From positions 1-5,611 of the forward strand of contig RZZF01000134.1 in NCBI GenBank assembly GCA_009929975.1: 5,611 bases of DNA. Direction: 5' to 3'. Below the pieces are notes generated by a model. That model ran no database searches, was not told the DNA's origin, and saw nothing but the letters and a program-made list of their open reading frames with translations. This document shows positions 4,173 through 5,611 of this stretch, piece after piece (the first letter of the stretch is position 1; the number at the start of each line of letters is the position of its first letter). This stretch comes from Clostridia bacterium (GTDB lineage: Bacteria > Bacillota > Clostridia > Saccharofermentanales > UBA5734). The position numbers and the translations under genes were made by a program.

Positions 4173-5237
4173 ATGAAAAAAGGTCTGATCATTTTCTCAG
4201 ACGGAACCATGATCGAAGGCGTTTCAGTCGGTGCTGAGGGAACAGCCATCGGCGGTCTGATCCATTACAACGGACTGACCGATTATGCAGATGCCATCTG
4301 CGACCCGGCCTTTCAGGATCAGGTTGTCTGCATGACCTATCCATTGATCGGCCAGGTCGGTGTTCTCCAGGATAAACTCAATGTGCGTCCGGCGGCGGCT
4401 GGTTTGCTGATCCGGGAAACGATTGATCAAGCGGATCACTGGCGCAGCGAGATCACACTGGCTCAATGGCTGCGGCAGCAGAATATCGTGGCGGTCGGCG
4501 GTGTCGACACCCGGGCGGTCATGCTGAAACTGCGCCGCCAGGGCGCGCTCCGGGCCGTACTGACCACTGAGACCGATGCGGATATCGCCGGTCTGGCCAC
4601 GATGGCTCAACAATGGAAACCGGCCGCTGTCATTCCGTCAGTTAAACAAAAGAAGGAATTGCCTGACCGGGATCCGGCCCAATATCACGTTGCAGTGCTC
4701 GACCTGGGGGTTGCCGAATCAACGCTTGACGCGCTGAGCCGGCGCGGCTGCCGGCTCAGCCTGTGGCCGGAAACCAGCGGCAGCGCCGCGATCATCGCAG
4801 AGAAACCTGACGCGCTGCTGTTGTCATCCGGACCGGAAGACGCCGTATACGCGCAGCGCGAACGGTTCCGTCCACTGCTCGATCAGCTCAGCGGTAAAAT
4901 TCCCGTCTGGGGAATCGGCGCCGGACACCTTTTGATCGCGGACTATCTCGGCTGGGTCATCGCTGAGATGTCGCCCGGCCATCATGGTGTCAATTATCCG
5001 GTGCTTGATCTGGCCGGCGGCCGGACCTATATGACAACCCAGCACCACCATCTCAGTGTGCTGGCATCGCCTTCAGCGGATCGCCGGGGTGAGCCGACGC
5101 ATATCAACATCAATGACCAGACCGTTGAAGGCCTTCAGACTCCGGCTTTTCGCTGTGTCCAGTTCATGCCGGACAGCGGATCGGGATCACACCAGACCGG
5201 CCATCTATGGGATCTGTGGCTGAAAGACCTGCACTGA
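4173..5237 (+). CDS. carA: Carbamoyl-phosphate synthase small subunit (CarA) with a degenerate, probably inactive glutaminase site
   Basis: CarA normally hydrolyses glutamine and passes ammonia to CarB. This 354-residue protein has normal length, an N-terminal CarA domain (about 1-150; DGTMIEG, MTYPLIGQVG and VDTRAVMLKLR are recognisable) and a class I glutamine amidotransferase domain (about 172-354). Its catalytic site is lost. The nucleophile motif GICLGHQ reads GIGAGHL (247-253), with Gly249 in place of Cys. The HPEA motif reads MPDS (332-335), replacing the catalytic His and Glu with Met332 and Asp334. FNTSMTGYQE reads HYNGLTDYAD (31-40), losing the glutamine-binding Ser. LSNGPGDP reads LSSGPEDA and QNHG reads QHHH (290-293). 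The frame is intact, a GAGGGGAG ribosome site (4159-4166) lies 6 nt upstream, and carB follows after 21 nt, so it looks maintained rather than decayed. Identity as a CarA homologue is firm; loss of glutaminase activity is inferred. Confidence 0.93.
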   Translation: MKKGLIIFSDGTMIEGVSVGAEGTAIGGLIHYNGLTDYADAICDPAFQDQVVCMTYPLIGQVGVLQDKLNVRPAAAGLLIRETIDQADHWRSEITLAQWLRQQNIVAVGGVDTRAVMLKLRRQGALRAVLTTETDADIAGLATMAQQWKPAAVIPSVKQKKELPDRDPAQYHVAVLDLGVAESTLDALSRRGCRLSLWPETSGSAAIIAEKPDALLLSSGPEDAVYAQRERFRPLLDQLSGKIPVWGIGAGHLLIADYLGWVIAEMSPGHHGVNYPVLDLAGGRTYMTTQHHHLSVLASPSADRRGEPTHININDQTVEGLQTPAFRCVQFMPDSGSGSHQTGHLWDLWLKDLH

Positions 5238-5258
5238 CTATCTGAGAGGAGATATCCG

Positions 5259-5611
5259 ATGCCAAGACGACAGGATATAAAGAAAATCATGGTGATCGGC
5301 TCCGGTCCGATCATCATCGGACAGGCGGCTGAGTTTGATTATGCGGGCACGCAGGCCTGCCGCGCGCTGAAGGCGGAAGGCTACGAAGTTGTTCTGATCA
5401 ACAGTAATCCGGCAACGATCATGACCGATCGCGATGTCGCGGATAAGATCTACCTTGAACCGCTGCAGACGGATATCATTGAAAAACTTCTCGTCAGCGA
5501 GAAGATTGACGGACTGCTGGCAACACTGGGAGGGCAGACAGGCCTCAATTTCGCGATGGAACTTTCGGAAAGCGGCTTTCTTGATCAGCATGGGATCGCG
5601 CTGCTCGGGAC
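5259..5611 (+). CDS. carB: Carbamoyl-phosphate synthase large subunit CarB, N-terminal part (cut by window end)
   Basis: CarB makes carbamoyl phosphate from bicarbonate, ammonia and two ATP in the cytoplasm. Only the first 117 codons of about 1,070 are present. They show the start [17 protein letters not shown], the [19 protein letters not shown] nucleotide-binding loop, [11 protein letters not shown], and [16 protein letters not shown], all hallmarks of the first pre-ATP-grasp/carboxyphosphate domain. The ATG at 5259 follows AGAGGAG (5245-5251) by 7 nt and lies 21 nt after the carA stop. No degeneration is visible in this part, in contrast to carA. The rest, including the ammonia tunnel and the allosteric domain, is outside the window. 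Confidence 0.97.
   Translation, partial: MPRRQDIKKIMVIGSGPIIIGQAAEFDYAGTQACRALKAEGYEVVLINSNPATIMTDRDVADKIYLEPLQTDIIEKLLVSEKIDGLLATLGGQTGLNFAMELSESGFLDQHGIALLG

Noticed and set aside
1..5611. CRISPR arrays, insertion sequences, phage or defence genes.
   Set aside because: No repeat-spacer pattern, transposase, terminal inverted repeats or foreign genes are visible. The window is a housekeeping biosynthetic operon.

Overview
The window holds the front end of a de novo pyrimidine (UMP) biosynthesis operon, preceded by a divergent leucine tRNA gene. The gene set (pyrR, pyrB, pyrC, a type 2 pyrF, carA, start of carB), the PyrR attenuator, the strong AGGAGG-type ribosome binding sites and the sigma-A-like promoters point to a Gram-positive bacterium of the Bacillota (Firmicutes). 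Its genes are fairly GC-rich. I cannot name a genus.

Layout. Positions 1-86 hold no gene I can support. A tRNA-Leu(CAA) gene lies on the minus strand (125-211), with an intrinsic terminator (87-117) and its own promoter (231-259). That promoter physically overlaps the plus-strand promoter (246-274) of the pyr operon. The pyr leader (about 281-417) is a classic PyrR attenuator. A PyrR-binding hairpin with a CNGNGA hexaloop is followed by a terminator hairpin ending in six T's, and the 3' part of the first can pair with the 5' part of the second as an antiterminator. The leader also carries a cUUCGg hairpin and an 11-codon leader-peptide-like frame.

pyrR, pyrB, pyrC and pyrF follow with overlapping or almost touching ends, a translationally coupled block. 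A 72-bp AT-rich gap then separates pyrF from carA. It contains a near-consensus promoter (TTGCCA, 18 bp, TATAAT), whose -10 includes the pyrF stop codon, and two copies of an ARG-box-like operator spaced 20 bp apart. The simplest reading is that carAB is transcribed both from the PyrR-controlled upstream promoter and from an internal arginine-responsive promoter. This would suit an enzyme whose product, carbamoyl phosphate, feeds both pyrimidine and arginine synthesis.

How the genes work together: CarAB makes carbamoyl phosphate, PyrB joins it to aspartate, PyrC closes the dihydroorotate ring, and PyrF makes UMP from OMP. PyrR senses UMP/UTP and controls leader readthrough. Dihydroorotate dehydrogenase (pyrD/K) and pyrE are not in the window; they may lie downstream of carB.

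The most striking observation is CarA. It is a full-length, intact reading frame in the right place, yet its glutaminase domain has lost the catalytic Cys (GICLGHQ-type motif reads GIGAGHL), the catalytic His and Glu (HPEA-type motif reads MPDS) and several glutamine-binding residues. This looks like a retained but catalytically dead amidotransferase subunit, which would imply an ammonia-dependent CPSase or another nitrogen donor.
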